From Aphelenchoides besseyi (lineage: Eukaryota; Nematoda; Chromadorea; Rhabditida; Aphelenchoididae), in NCBI GenBank assembly GCA_024699855.1, contig JAMPIQ010000001.1, positions 1,798,001-1,862,000 of the forward strand: a DNA stretch of 64,000 bases. Reading direction: 5' to 3'. Below the pieces are notes generated by a model that ran no database searches, was not told the origin of the DNA, and worked only from the letters and a program-made list of their open reading frames with translations. Each line of letters starts with the position of its first letter. The stretch's first letter is position 1. Shown in pieces: positions 21,981 to 37,368 of the stretch. Position numbers and translations under genes: made by a program.

Positions 21981-24643
21981 TTCCTGACGTTTTCGTTCTG
22001 TGGATTGACGATTAGAGAGAGTTGGGATGTTCGTTTTATAGTCGAGATTAGTCAACGATTTCAAGTCGTTTCAACTCCGCCTTTCAAGCAGTTTCGCCAT
22101 TTGTGGGCACAAAAACACGATCCAAGCGTTTGATCAGCCGGAACACGTAGGTCGACTTCCGGTAGAGTGGATGAAAACAAACGGCTGTGCAAATTGAAAT
22201 GATAGATCGCGCATATGTTTATGGTGTTTGAGATTCGAGAGGCCCCACAAATCTGCCGAACTCGTCAAACCGCCCGAAAGCCGGAACAATCCGAATGGCT
22301 GACTGCTATGATTTCTGCCAAAGGTCTCGAAGATCTCGAAAATGCAAAGAAGCGGACACGGCGATTGGAACTCAAAAACTCTCCAAGGCATCGCGTTTGC
22401 CAGGTCCGACCCGCTGACTTTTTGGATGAACTGAAAGTTCTCCCATGGTGTGAAGGCCGTGAGTTGTGAGGCGAAGACAAAACGGCGATTTTCGATCGTC
22501 ATTCTCCCGCACTTTTGTTCCGAATGCGCAAATGAAAGACTTCGAATTCTCGGCATTTCAATCGTTTTCTGTTCGATATTAGCATTTTGATTTCAATTTC
22601 TGCTACAAAAACGTTTTCGCACTGTTACGACGCTTGTTGTCAGTTGAGAGAATTGGCGACAAGTTCGTTGGTTTTTGACTTCATGGCGCCACCAATTTGC
22701 CAAAGCGTCGTAGAAGGGCTATGAATGCGGAAAGCGTTTCCGGACGTCGAGACCTCCAAAACTCCACTTCAGAAAAAAACGAAACCAAAAACGGTTTCGT
22801 GCTGTTGCATTCGAACGAGATTTTACGATCATAAGTCGATTGTATAATTGAAAATGCGTTGACTAATTTCGCGTCGTTAATCGTCGTGTGTTTACAACTT
22901 GTCGGGAGGACGATTCGAATTGCTTCGGCAAGCACAAGTCCCCGTAACTTTCCATTCAAAAGAAAAAAACCCTCGGCGTTTACAACCGTTGAGTTTTGTG
23001 GAAGCGGCGATAAGCAACAACTTCGATTTTTGCACGCGTCTCGACGTTCTTTTGCCTATCAGTGCAATTGCCGAATGTGTTTTCGAGTGTCGAATGCGCA
23101 AATCGTTCCGAGGGTTTAGCGTTTTTGCCTTTTGTTAAGCAAAAATAGTCAACGAAGGACAAGCGGTCGGGTCGCGAAAGTTGATAAAACGCAACCAAAT
23201 CCCCGAAGACCGTCGCTCCCGTCCACAAACCGCACCACCGACCTTTGAGTTTTGTTTGTGAATAAGAAAATGATTCCCGCCAAATCGCACCCTCGTCCTT
23301 CTCCTCCCTCCCTCCTACTCCTACTAATTGGACCATATGATCGTATGCGTGCTTCTTCGACGTTGCGTGTTTACGATTTGCAGATGTCGGCTCGTCATTT
23401 CGTTCTTTTTATCGAATCGCATCAAATTCACTACTCATCCCATTTCTCACGCATATTCGCGTGTCAACTTCGGTCACATTCAAAGCTTCTGCGCGAAATG
23501 GCAAAACCGGGAATCGAGACGATGAGCAACCGAAACGGTCGAGAAGATGGCTTCTTTCCGCACTCCCACGTTGTTACACGACTTCGCGCCCAATCGCCTT
23601 CTCCCCAACTCTTGGCCGTCTAAAATGTTTTGGCCGTCGGGAATTTCTCGGATTTTGAAAACGGTTATATCGTCGAGGGACGAGGGCGGTCGTCGTAAAA
23701 TTCCGCCTTGTTTCACACAGAAGGCGAAAGTCAAACGCTCGCCATCCGGTCTTGGGTTTTTTTGGGCTCTTAGCTTGAATTTATTTGTGCTTGAAAGTTC
23801 TACTCGTATGTGATTTCATTGCTCCACGCATTCCAAAACAATCAAACGCTAATTGGCATGCTGATGGGCAAACAAAAACAACTTGGGGGGCTTCATTTTA
23901 CCGAAACTGCGCAACGTGCGATCGTAAAACTTTGACGCCATCGATAAAACGTCGAAACGTAATAGCCGCGTTTCCGGACGTATTTCATTCTTTGCATTCC
24001 ACCGTGCCGCAGATTCTCGGTGTCGTTTATTGCACACGCAAAAGCGCGCTCTTCCGCAATTCGGGCAAACGGACGGGGAACGATCGGGACTATAGCGCAA
24101 AGACACGACCGTCTTCCGGAGAATTGCGTTTTGTTTACAAGAAGTTGAGAAAGGACTCCAAGTCGATGGACTTGGCAATCAGAATGCAGTCCCATCGTCA
24201 CGATAAACCAACCACTTCCGCCCCCGGCCTTTGCTCCCGCAGTCACTTCCGCTCTTCCCCCCAAAAATGCCAACTACCAACCACCCGCCGTTTTTGACTC
24301 CCGACAGCGAATTTGTTTAATCCGAGATCTTCTGAATCTGCTATTCTTCTTACTCACTTTACGATTTTTCAGAAGTCCTCACTCACTCCGTTGATCTTGA
24401 TCTCATTGTTTGTTCGAAGTTGTTCAAACCGCTTCATCAACTTGGTCACTTGACAGATTTCTACAAATGCTTTTCAACTTACATTTCTGATTGATCGACG
24501 CGATCATTTCACTCTCATTTATGCTTCTCCATCACGTATCAACATATTCAACGAAAAGCCAAAGTACAGTGGTAAGGTGGTAGCGGTTTGCGCTGAATGG
24601 CGTCGGCCTCAGCCTCACCGCTTCCAACGACGTTTACGGCGCG
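21981..24643. other. Long intergenic region upstream of the inhibitory SMAD
   Basis: About 2.7 kb without a supported gene. Many overlapping frames exist on both strands, but none has a domain. Blocks rich in CGT, TCG and C runs (22150-24300) look like regulatory or 5' untranslated sequence. Non-coding exons of the SMAD gene may lie here. Confidence 0.45.
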
Positions 24644-26597
24644 ATGCCACTTGATTGCGATCTGTTATGTCTGCTAACAGATCGTCGTCGTTATATCGAG
24701 GTATATTTCAAACGAACTATTAACTCTTGAAATCGTTCATTTTCAGATCCTTTGGCGCCACCGTCTATTAGTCACGGCCGATGAACGTAAAGCGAAACGT
24801 CGATTCATGAAACTGATGCGTGGTTTTGATACCGAAGATTTGGATGTTCTAAAGAAAGCAGTGGAATCACGTGGTCTTGACATCAAAATGTGTGCACCGG
24901 GACCACCAATGGACTTGGTTGAAGAGTCCGAATCGGATGACGAACTTCCACCTCCGGCTTCATCAGCAAGACGACAAAGTGTAATCAGTACGCATCGAGT
25001 ACGGCGTTATTCAACTGTTCGAATGGATCATGTTGGAGGCGCAACAATAACAACTGTAACACCGCTCAATCATGTCGCTTATACTCACCGTCGTGGAAGT
25101 CACGTTCATCGTATACCACCAACTGCCGTCGTAGCCACAAATCACGTACCAGCTGCTACGACGGTTACTCGCGGATCTCAGCGTTCACCTCATCGACCGG
25201 AAACAAGGTAATAGCTTGCAGTTTCTATAGTTATCAAAATCGATTTTCAGTTCTCAAACAGCCGATGAAAGTGTGGAGTCTCGTCGTCGACCAACCGAAG
25301 ACCCACTTGCTACTCAACGTGGTCTTAAACTCATTGGAGAAACGGGAGAGTTCGAGGAACGAGGTCTAATTCCACAAATCGATCGCCCAATGTCTATGCC
25401 TTATCTTTGTTGCAAAATGTGGAGATGGAAAGAACTACAAGTTGATGCCGCTTTGCATCGATTAGATCCATTGCCGTGGTGTCGATTCGGACGTGTTACA
25501 ATAAACAATGCAACGGTCTCGTGTTGCAATCCCTATCATTACGGTGAGTTCTATTGTTTCTAAACACCAATTAAATGTACTCAAATTTTAGGTTTGTGGA
25601 TTAGACGTAAGTTAAATTGAGAGTACCAATCAAACCAATGACCAATTAAACCCTTTCAGCCGAACTCTCTACAATAACAGAAGAACCAAAACCAACGGGT
25701 ACGGTGGCAAACGGCGGTTTTCGTTTGGGTGAACGAACAGGTAAACAGGAAGTGAAAATGACGTGCTGTACCGTTTTTAGGTGACACGGGATTCAACGAG
25801 GAAATGTCGGCAAGAGCTGCACGTTCCATTGGTCACGTTCGATCAACATTCCAAAAGTTGGAGACTGCTGAAGAACCACCAGGTTTACCGCCTCCTCCGC
25901 CGCCAATCTTAAGTCCGATTAGTTCTCCGGGTTCACCATTAAATAATGCAATAGATGCTCCACTTTTAAACCATTTAACAAGCATTCATGCTCAAGGTAA
26001 GCAAACGTATTGACCCGACAAGCTAACAAACAACTTTAAGCACTTTCTTGGGGTCGTTTGGCACGTTGGGAACGAAAAGAACGAATAGGCGAAATGGTTG
26101 CACTTGTCGGACAATTCGTAGCTATTGGACGATTAGCGGGAACCGTATTCGATGGTCAAGATGTCAAATCAACATGGGATATCGACAATCACACGTCATT
26201 TGCTCTAATCCGTCAAACAGAAATCGAAAGCTTTCAGGATGTTTGGCTCTACAACAGGTAAAACAATGGCAAATAAATAGTCTAATAGTTGTTTTTTTGC
26301 AGTGGAGATCGTCCACTTTTCTTATGCGTCTCGCAATCGTTGAACAATCCACGATCACAAGATTCAATTCGTCGTCTATCGCCCGGCTATTGTCTGCGAG
26401 TGCATCGTGCGCCAACGGGAATGCCAACCGATTCCTCTACTTTGAATCAATTAGATGACCCAACCGCTCAAACTGCCAACAATCTTCTACCAAACACTGT
26501 CGCTTTTTTGACCGTTGCCACCCAGGGCTGGGGAATTGATTACGGGAAGATGTATCTGCACGACGTTCCTTGTCGCTATGAAGTAATCTTCTCCTGA
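24644..26597 (+). CDS. Inhibitory SMAD (SMAD6/7-like)
   Basis: Eight exons (24644-24700, 24747-25207, 25251-25543, 25592-25606, 25660-25740, 25781-25996, 26041-26257, 26303-26597) give 544 residues. The N-terminus has ILWRHRLLVT, comparable to LWRSR in vertebrate I-SMADs, and DVLKKAVESRG, which matches their MH1 helix. The MH1 end reads LPWCRFGRVTINN then SCCNPYHYG, with the zinc Cys and His. The MH2 domain runs from LSWGRLARWERKERIG through VWLYNSGDRPLFLCV and LSPGYCLRVHR to TQGWGIDYG, the L3 loop. It ends EVIFS without the SxS phosphorylation tail, as expected for an inhibitor that blocks receptor or R-SMAD signalling. C. elegans TAG-68 is the likely counterpart. Exon 25592-25606 is only 15 nt. 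The frame stays open upstream of 24644, so the start may be earlier. Confidence 0.9.
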
Positions 26598-27227
26598 TTA
26601 CTTATCCCAATTGCCGTCCGAGATTCCGGTCGTTTCTTTCGTTTTTAACTTCCTTTCCTTCAAAAGATCTCTTTGTTTGTTTCGATAGAATAAATAATTT
26701 TACTCAATCACGACTTCATTTAGCTTCAAATATAATAGAAATAAGTTAAAGATGAAAAAGAGTTTGTTAAAGTTTATTGTCGCGACCAACTTCACATTCT
26801 ATTCACAGTTCTTTTACTCAAGTTGCCTTCTTATACGAAGTTACCGAACTTCCAGCTACCGTTCGACTTATACGTCCTGCTATGCCGACCATCAACAATC
26901 TTTAGCTTTGAATAAAACTACTTGAATGAACACTCTCTTTGCAAATTGGGAATACGATTCTTGAAAAAAGATATACGATTGTTTTACAAAAGAAATAATG
27001 AAATCTTGAGAACTATTTGACTCTACGAGTTTGCATCCCAAAAGCTAAGTAATGGAAAGGAGAACATTGTAATTGGATTGAAAAGTGGTTGTTTCACTTT
27101 TCTTCCTTTCTCGCCGTCAATCGAAATGAGAGCAATCGAGTGGATTTACGTTGTTAAGTGTCAGTTGAGCGCGAATAAATAGAAGTCTGAATCTCGCAAA
27201 CGCATTCCATTTTGTGAATTCAACAGA
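26598..27227. other. Intergenic region, no supported gene
   Basis: Contains the SMAD 3' region, with an AATAAA near 26690, and the upstream region of the small secreted protein gene. A+T-rich, no coding signal. Confidence 0.5.
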
Positions 27228-27707
27228 ATGAGAACGGGAAGTGTGCTTTTCATTCTTGTCGTTTTCGGCATTTGGCTAAGCGAAGCGTGTAAGATCACGT
27301 TGAAGGTTCGATCAACAACTAAAACGCCGTTCAAGTTACAGGTAAGAATTCTAACCGATTTTGCTTACTGCGACGGTTTTTAGGTTTACGTTCCAGCAAT
27401 GCAGTTGAAAACGGAACGAGTGCTTTTCAATGGTCCCAGCGAAAAGAAAGTTCAGGTTAGTGAGATGAAACGGTAGTGTACGACCATATTGTTTTAGATT
27501 GACGGAGACTCCAACAAATGCATGGAAAAGAAATGGGTATTCAGAACGTGGAAACAAGACAAAGATGGAAATTGGGTTGTAGCGAAGGAAACACACGGCA
27601 AATTAGTTGGCGTTGGGTTTATTCGAATCATCGTAGACGACAGTTTGAATCCAATGGCCAATGATCGCATGGGAATTGCGTGCTCAGAAGGCGCAGTTTG
27701 TGGATAA
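27228..27707 (+). CDS. Small secreted protein, family not recognised
   Basis: Three exons (27228-27341, 27384-27455, 27498-27707) encode 131 residues. The first 20 residues form a signal peptide ending near WLSEAC. The mature protein is about 110 residues, basic, with Lys-rich beta-strand-like stretches (KITLKVRSTTKTPFKL, VYVPAMQLKTERVLF, KKWVFRTWKQDKDGNWVV, VGFIRIIVDD). It has four cysteines including one just after the signal peptide and two near the end (IACSEGAVCG). All introns are phase 0. The gene is intact and has standard splice sites, so I take it as real. I do not recognise the fold; a secreted beta-sandwich is possible but is inference. Confidence 0.75.
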
Positions 27708-28364
27708 ACAATATTGAAGCGTTAATAGCCTTGTTATTTATACCAAAGTTTGCAGTAAATAAATGAACATATCTTTCTGTCTGCCAAATAACTTGATCGA
27801 ACCTAATAACCTCGCATCAGCAATCTCGCAATTTGTCTGACTTTCAAACCAAAAACATCGTACTTGAACTAAGTGCTTATGTCCAACTGTCATTCAAATT
27901 AGACATTGATAATCAAACGACAGTCGAAAAGAAAACCAATTTTAGGATTCTTCACAAGCTTCCAACAAATTCAAATTCCGAACTCTAATCGGCGTTCTAC
28001 AGCTTACCGTATGATCGAATTGTATAACCGATGGCTTTGTGAATGCTGATGTTTTCGAAGAGATGCACAAAACGAAAACATGGATCTGACCAGCCAAAAG
28101 AGAATCTACGGAGTATCGGAAAAGAACGTGGAGCACTTGGCGTTTCCAACCAATACAAGCCAAAAAATCAGCCGTCGCAATGGATTGCTCATCGAGATCG
28201 AGAACAGATTCAACGAACATTTCAATCACGAACTTACTAATTTCAACTGAAACAAACTCCTATTGCGCAAACTGAATTGTAAAAAAAGAATAGATCATGT
28301 GCAAAAATTGCCGTTGCACACATTTTGGGTTAAATCTTCACCTATTCAATTGTAAAAGTTTTAG
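27708..28364. other. Intergenic region with possible coding remnant
   Basis: A frame at roughly 28080-28253 on the plus strand has coding-like codon use, but no clear start, splice sites or domain. It could be another remnant of the helicase fragment that follows. Not annotated as a gene. Confidence 0.3.
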
Positions 28365-28758
28365 AGTTGATTGAATTTGCTTGGAAAACATTACGACAAG
28401 TCAGTGTTCGCTCGTTGACTTCAACGAATCAATCGAGTAAACTTGGCGGAATGTCGAATGCACTTCAGAAAGCGATCATGAAGAACTTCACAAAAGGTAT
28501 CACTTCTGTTAATTGTTTCTTCAAGGATATAGTTTAGGATTGGTCAAAACTTTGGTTGTGACTTCGGTTGCTGAAGAAGGAATGAACATCAGTGCGGGTA
28601 ACTTGATCATCAAGTACAATGTGGTTGGCTCCGAACGCACTTTGATTCAACGACGTGGTCGTGCTCGTGCATTGAACAGTCGTTCCGTTTTGTTGGCTTT
28701 GGACAATCAACACTCAAGGGATCAAAGAATTTATTTTCACTCCAAGGCATACAGATAA
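28365..28758 (+). pseudogene. RIG-I/Dicer-related helicase (DRH-like) C-terminal helicase fragment
   Basis: About 120 residues of the second RecA-like domain of a RIG-I-like or Dicer-related helicase. Motif V reads VVTSVAEEGMNIS and motif VI reads TLIQRRGRARAL, which carries the QRxGRxxR arginines; a segment with GGMSNALQKAIMKNF precedes them. The two coding pieces (28365-28496 and 28526-28758) join in phase only if a 29 bp stretch is removed as an intron (GGTATC...TCAAG). It stops soon after motif VI. The N-terminal helicase half, the pincer and the RNA-binding C-terminal domain, which make these proteins about 900-1100 residues, are not found nearby. I therefore read it as a relic; a very short expressed gene is the alternative. 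C. elegans DRH proteins act in antiviral RNAi and small-RNA production. Confidence 0.7.
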
Positions 28759-29190
28759 TGAAAGGTAACAGGATCACTCAGATTTAGACAAACAGAAATC
28801 ACACGTATTCTCGTAATAGATTGAAAAGTAGAAACAAATTACGAAATGACACGTTTCGGAATATTCACCAAAAAGTTGTTTCGGAGTCGACTATAGCAGT
28901 AGAAAACAGTTTATACGCTTCCAAATACAATTAGTCGATAATGAAAAGATAGGCAAGGAACCAACAAGTAACAACTCCTCACACAACGCACACTCCTGAG
29001 ACCAATTAAGAAAATAATCAAAATGTTGTTAGAATAACTTATAGATTCACACAGAAATTACCGAGACTCACACAAACTCACGACAGACGGGGACGTAAAG
29101 CTTAAAACAAAAACAAACTGCTTTAATCCAATGAACAGATGTCAAAAATGGAAACAACAAGATTACAAAAACTATGTGTAGACAATCGGT
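28759..29190. other. Intergenic region, no supported gene
   Basis: A+T-rich sequence between the helicase relic and the 3' end of importin beta. Confidence 0.5.
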
Positions 29191-32100
29191 TTAGGCTTTG
29201 GTTTCGGCCATGCGACGCACACGTTGAACTTCGCGAGACACCCAGTTCAATGCAGCTTTAGCTTTGTTTTGACGGGAACGTCGCAATCGTTGCATCATAT
29301 TAGTAATTGGCTCACTGTCAACGATCGGAAGAAACTCGACATTGTAAGCCACCAACAGATCGCCAATCAACGCAATTGTAGTGGAGAGAAGATGTTCGCT
29401 GGCTGGTGGTTGACTTGTAGCTATGACTTGAATTAACGCAACCATGTGTGGCAAATACGCTTGCATCAAGGCCTTGTGCTCGGGAGAGGCATTGAAGGCC
29501 TGAGCGATGGATGTGAAAACACAAATACACGATTCTCGTAGATTAGAAATGTATTCTTGTTTATCGAAATCGTCCTAAAATAACACGCGATTTTGCGCAA
29601 CGTGATCGTAGAAACTTACCGCTGCTACAACTTCGGTTGATGAAGTTGCCGCCGCTTGAAGCACGTAACCCATGGTTGGTTCCAAGTAGCGAATGTAATC
29701 GGTGCCCAGTGCATTGATCACATCGCCCAACACTTCAATCACGTGACATTTGATCATACGATCCGGAGCGGGATCCTGCAATTGGTTTTAGTTGTTATTC
29801 TGTTTTCCAAATCTCTTACATCCAATAACTTGATCATTCCAGCAACAATATCGTCTGAGTAGTCCTTGATTTGGTTCTCGAAGGCGGTACACAAATCCGA
29901 AATCACACCCAAAGCATTGACGCAGAGCTCTTTGTCGACATAGTTTGCAAGTGAAAAGAAGAGAATGGGTTTGAAATGTTCCATGAAACGAGAAAAATCG
30001 GATTTCATGACCGAAATCAATGCCGAAACCGCCATCAATGCTTCTTCCATAACAGCGCCGTTGTCACGTCCTTGATAACGATTCATGATCTTCAACAAGA
30101 TATTCATAATTTGATCCGAAACAATCGGCAAGTCGTTGGGTTGAATCTTTCGCAATACACTTTGCAAAGTAGCGCACAATTGAGAAATCAAATCGCGAAG
30201 TTGCGAACGATCAGATGCGGAGCTCAAGCTCTCTTCTTCGACATTCAAAAATTGTTCCATCTTCTTGATCACAATCATGGTGGTTTGTTGGACGGCATGA
30301 TAGCAATCGCGTGGACTGTTTTTGATCAACTCCATCAATGCTTCAAAAGCCGCGTTTCGAAGAGCGTTGTTGGCGTCGGGTCTAAAAGTTTCATTAAGAA
30401 CATTATTAAATCAACGTTTACCGTTCAGATGTTTTCACCAATTCTTGAATCATGTTCTCGAAACAAGAGCTAAGAATGTAAGTTTCCGGTTCGCCACTTG
30501 AATCGGCACTATGATCCGAAGCCGCACGATAAGTCGCTTTGACCAAACTCGAAATCGTCCAACATGCATTGCTGGCAACTCGTGGCTGCTGTCCAAGAGT
30601 TTCGAACAACGCGGGTAGAAGCTCGTGGATGACTTCCGGTTTGCTCACCAATTCAACACAAAGATCGCAAACACGACCGACTGCCCAAACGGCGGTATCA
30701 CGTACAGCAATCTAAACATAGAACTAACGTAAATTAGCTTGAAAATCAAACGTACATGTGGATCTTTAACTCGTTCAATCAACGGTCCGATCGCTTGTTC
30801 GACCAAACGAAGCAAAGTGCCCGGATCAGGTCCGTCCAAAATCGACCCAAAAGCCATCACTGCGGCTTCACGATAATGCCAATCCGGATTGTGGAAATTG
30901 CTTGTGATGAACGGAAGAGTTGGTTCGATGATTGCATCACGACAACATTGAGCCAATAACATAATACAAACACCGGCCGCCTTAGCTGGAATCCAATCAT
31001 CATCTTCCGGATTCTCTTCTTGTTTGGCCAAGATGTTTGTGAGAATCGGGATCAAATGTTGAAGTGCACCCATCGCATAGTGACGAGAAACTTGATTCGG
31101 TGCACGTCCTTCTTCGACTGCCTAAAATATTTTGAATTCAAAAAGAAGTCTTAATCTCAACAACTACCTCCTGTGCTTCAATTGCAAGACCCGTTTCTTC
31201 TTCGCAAATATTCGACCAAAACTCAATACCTTGGAGTTCGATTTCGTCAATCTGTGATTTCATTGCGCTTACAGTAATCTAAACACAACAACAATTAAAC
31301 TGATTTTTGGCTCAAAATTACCGGATACAAAGCGCTAATCATATAGCGTTCCATGTGTTGATAATACAACGACATGATCTTAACCAAACATTGAAGTGCC
31401 GCTACACGAGTCGCATTGTCGGCCGCTTGAGTGGCTTGACAGACGTTTTCCATAATCACGTTTCGTTCCTGCTCATTTTCGAAGTTGTTGTGAGTGAATT
31501 CCAACGAGTTGAAAAGCGCCGTAGTTGCAGACAACCGAACGTGTGCCGACGGTTGTTCAGCTCGCATACCATGAATGATTGCAGTCAAAACAGTGTTGGC
31601 AAACGCTTCCATGTAAGAAGTCGGCAGCGATTGGCAAATGTAGCCAATGGCTTCCAACGAGGCTTCTTTTTGCTGTTCGGTTGTATCGGGCGATGTGATG
31701 TTGTTGCTGAGAATCTGGAAGACTTCCAACCATTTTCCTTGCTGAATCTCAATACACGCAATAGCAGCAATACATTGGGCAGCAGTAGACAAGCGTTGCT
31801 CTGTACCTAAAGTACGCAAAACACACTCTTTCACAGAATCTTTAATCGAATCGGGAAGTGCCATCCATCTAAAGACAATGATAAGCATTCAGAAAACGGC
31901 TCCAAAGTTACCGTTGTTGATTCGTCTGTTGGCGTTGTTCATCGTTGGATGCGAGTGTGTTCTTGAGCTGCAAACCGGCAGCTTGACGAACAAACTGCTG
32001 ATTTTGCACGTTAACCAAAATTCGCGACAGATGTTGCACGAACTCGGGCTGAAGAACACGAATAGACCTTTCGTCGACCATATCAAACTTACGTAATGTT

Positions 32101-32247
32101 GTTCCGAGGCTTGAGCGATGTACTGCAAAGCACGTTGCTGATCAGCCGGATCTGAAAACGTTTGCAGTCGGTTGCAGGAGCTTGAGGACTCAACTCACTT
32201 GCTGAAATCGTTCGCTCAAGGATCTCCACCAACTCCGTTTCGGCCAT
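29191..32247 (-). CDS. imb-1: Importin subunit beta-1 (karyopherin beta 1)
   Basis: Ten exons (complement of 29191-29574, 29620-29775, 29820-30381, 30422-30711, 30756-31121, 31168-31278, 31322-31868, 31912-32048, 32093-32151, 32199-32247) give 886 residues, close to 876 in human. The chain is HEAT repeats throughout. Matches to KPNB1 are close: [43 protein letters not shown] then [28 protein letters not shown] and [12 protein letters not shown]. The N-terminal half binds Ran-GTP and FG nucleoporins, and the C-terminal half binds importin alpha's IBB. It carries classical cargo into the nucleus and controls spindle assembly. The start at 32247 opens [16 protein letters not shown]. The 5' end faces the NSF gene. 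Confidence 0.97.
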
Positions 32248-33403
32248 TTTCGAATCGAGGACGAACAATATGCACAAATTTAAAAACAAGACGAAGCTGA
32301 AAAACTTCAGGTTAATTTCCGAGCTTTTCAGTTCTTCCGTTCCGCCGTCGACAGCGAAAACAACGTCGATGATCTCGAAAAAAGGAGTTCGAATAAAAAG
32401 ATCACGATTTCGACAGCACCTAAAAAAGCGGGAATGTCCGTCGAATTGGACGCTCCGACGAAAAACCTCCTAGACAGCCGTTCGAGTCGGAACGGAAAAC
32501 TGTGAGAATCAATGGCATTGTGCACTCCAAGGCTGGCGATGCGAATATTTCGCCAACAACCTTCGATGTTGCCCATTGAATGGTTCTGATTCGACCGAAA
32601 CTCGGCGACCTAACGAAAAAGAAGCATTGAGAAGTGATCAAAAAACAACCGATTGATGTCGAACAAAACCTTTGCGCAATTCCATCGAAATCTCAATCAG
32701 TTGGCTGACCAAGTCAACGAAAAACATCGACGGGTCAAGCCGCCGGAAAGCCTAACTTCTCCCTTTAGGTCGAAATTTTGGCGCCTTTTTCTTCGTTGCA
32801 GTAGTTATTCGACGTCAAAGCTGCGCACAATTTCGTCACATTACCATCAGAGTAGTGGTCAATAAAGGTGGAGGTAAGAATCTCGGTTGAGAAGCGAACT
32901 TTAGCCGAAACTCTCAAACCGCAAAAGTGAAACGTCATCGTTCCACGAGTCTCTTTTCCCAATAATCATTTTTGTTTGCGAATTCCAGTCATTAGTTATG
33001 GTCCATTTAGACGCGTCGAATTCCACGAGCTTATCGGCGCTTAACGTGGTCGACGCGTGTTATAATGGTGGAAATTTTTGGCGACGTGCTGGGAAGTCCA
33101 TTCTTCTATCGATTTCTATGGCCACGGCATTCGAAGAGCCTTTTTCGGTCTTTTGGTTTGGTTTTTTCTTCGTCTTCATGAGCACTCAGACAACTTTTTT
33201 TGTTGGTCTTCAACCATCTCGTTCGTCTTCAAAAATCAATTCTTTTTATATTTCCTTTTTTTCGAAGTCCTTTGGAGAACGAAAAGCACATCAAATTCCC
33301 ACGTCTTCGGCCAATTTTTTCGCGTCTCTTCATTTCCTATGCGAATTTTTGAGAGCATTTGTTTCAGGGTTATCAACAATCTCTTGGGCAATTATCGGCA
33401 AAA
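32248..33403. promoter_or_regulatory. Divergent 5' region between importin beta and NSF
   Basis: Both neighbours are transcribed outward from this 1.16 kb stretch. A frame with NLNQLADQVNEKHR near 32660-32760 looks faintly coding but has no support. The NSF 5' untranslated exon must end at 33403 or include it. Confidence 0.45.
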
Positions 33404-36078
<2,675 letters not shown>

Positions 36079-37368
36079 GAAAGTGCCATCGTACCCTTCT
36101 TTGCATTCCATTTGATGAATCCGAATTAACTAAACAAAATCCCGGAACCTTTCTCTTAACTTCGTTCTTATCGGTGTTCTTTCAGCTAATTGATTTTGTT
36201 CTATTGTGACCAATGCTCGTGAATAATTCTTGCAATAATCGTCTACTTTATATTCTGTAGCCTTGTTTCTGCGCAGTCATAATAAACGAAGATTGAGAAT
36301 TCACTGTCATCAAAATGCAAATGAAAGAAAGTGCTTCTATTTGGTTATTAGCCTTTGTTTGTCACTGCACATTTCCATTGGGATAAAAGTGGCGGAAGGA
36401 TGGTGTTCAACCAAACTGTGGACCTCCGGAGATGTTGCTTTCCAAGAACGAGCTTATCAGCATTCCGAAATCCTTCGAAAAAACTGACGGCCGACATTTT
36501 TTGATGAAGCGGCTTGGCGGTTCGTCCACGTGCCTACAACTGAATGGTCATCTCAGTTTTTTGGGGCCACACTCCTTATCGCGCCTTCTGCTTATGTATG
36601 GTTGAGGGGTCCATTCGACGCTTCTCTTTGGACTATTTTGTTCACATCGTCGCGCATGTTTGCTACTTTCCAACTTCTGAAACGAATTGTTCGACCGACA
36701 GTTTCGTGTGGCCGTTTTCCAGAGGCAACTTGACCGGAAATAATTGTGCATCCAACAACGAGCTCTTCAACCCTTTAAACCGCCCATTCGTCAACTGAAC
36801 GACCTTCGAAGCACCTGAAAAAGTTTGCTTCTTAGCTGTCAGCAAGTTAGTTTTTGCGGCCACTGCAATTCGTCAATTTGATCAATAGGAAAAAGATGGT
36901 CGTTGAGGACGCGTCAACGGGGCAAAGTCGTTGAATTCGTTTTCAGTTTTCGAATTTCGCTCTTACGCCACGGAATTCGCGGCCCAATCGAAACGGACGG
37001 CCCGCTCGAAGATTCCACTGGTCAATCGTTTTGGTCTCATAAAAGCTGTGTGGCAGCTGATCCCCCCTCCCTTCTTCGTCCCTCAACAGCCGCTCAATTC
37101 GCTTTTTGGACGAGCGATTGCCGCGATCGGACGGCAAATTTGCGATTTCCGGTCTTCTGCTTCGTGTGCCTTCGGGTTGTTCGTCGTGTGTTTTTTCCCG
37201 ACGGTCTTCACATTCGGTGCGGCGTCCCTCATCAATCCGAGAGTCTGTGTTTTTGTGCGGCAATTCGACCAATTTCGCCCCATTTTCCTTTTCATTTTCA
37301 ATTGCGAATAATTTGGGGCCGACAAGTTGGTGAACCGTGGAGTGTTCGTCGACCGACTTCTCTTGGCC
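36079..37368. other. Intergenic region between NSF and CDK14
   Basis: AATAAA near 36280 probably ends the NSF transcript. The rest shows overlapping frames on both strands (36900-37430) with no domain, and should hold the CDK14 promoter and 5' untranslated region. Confidence 0.45.
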
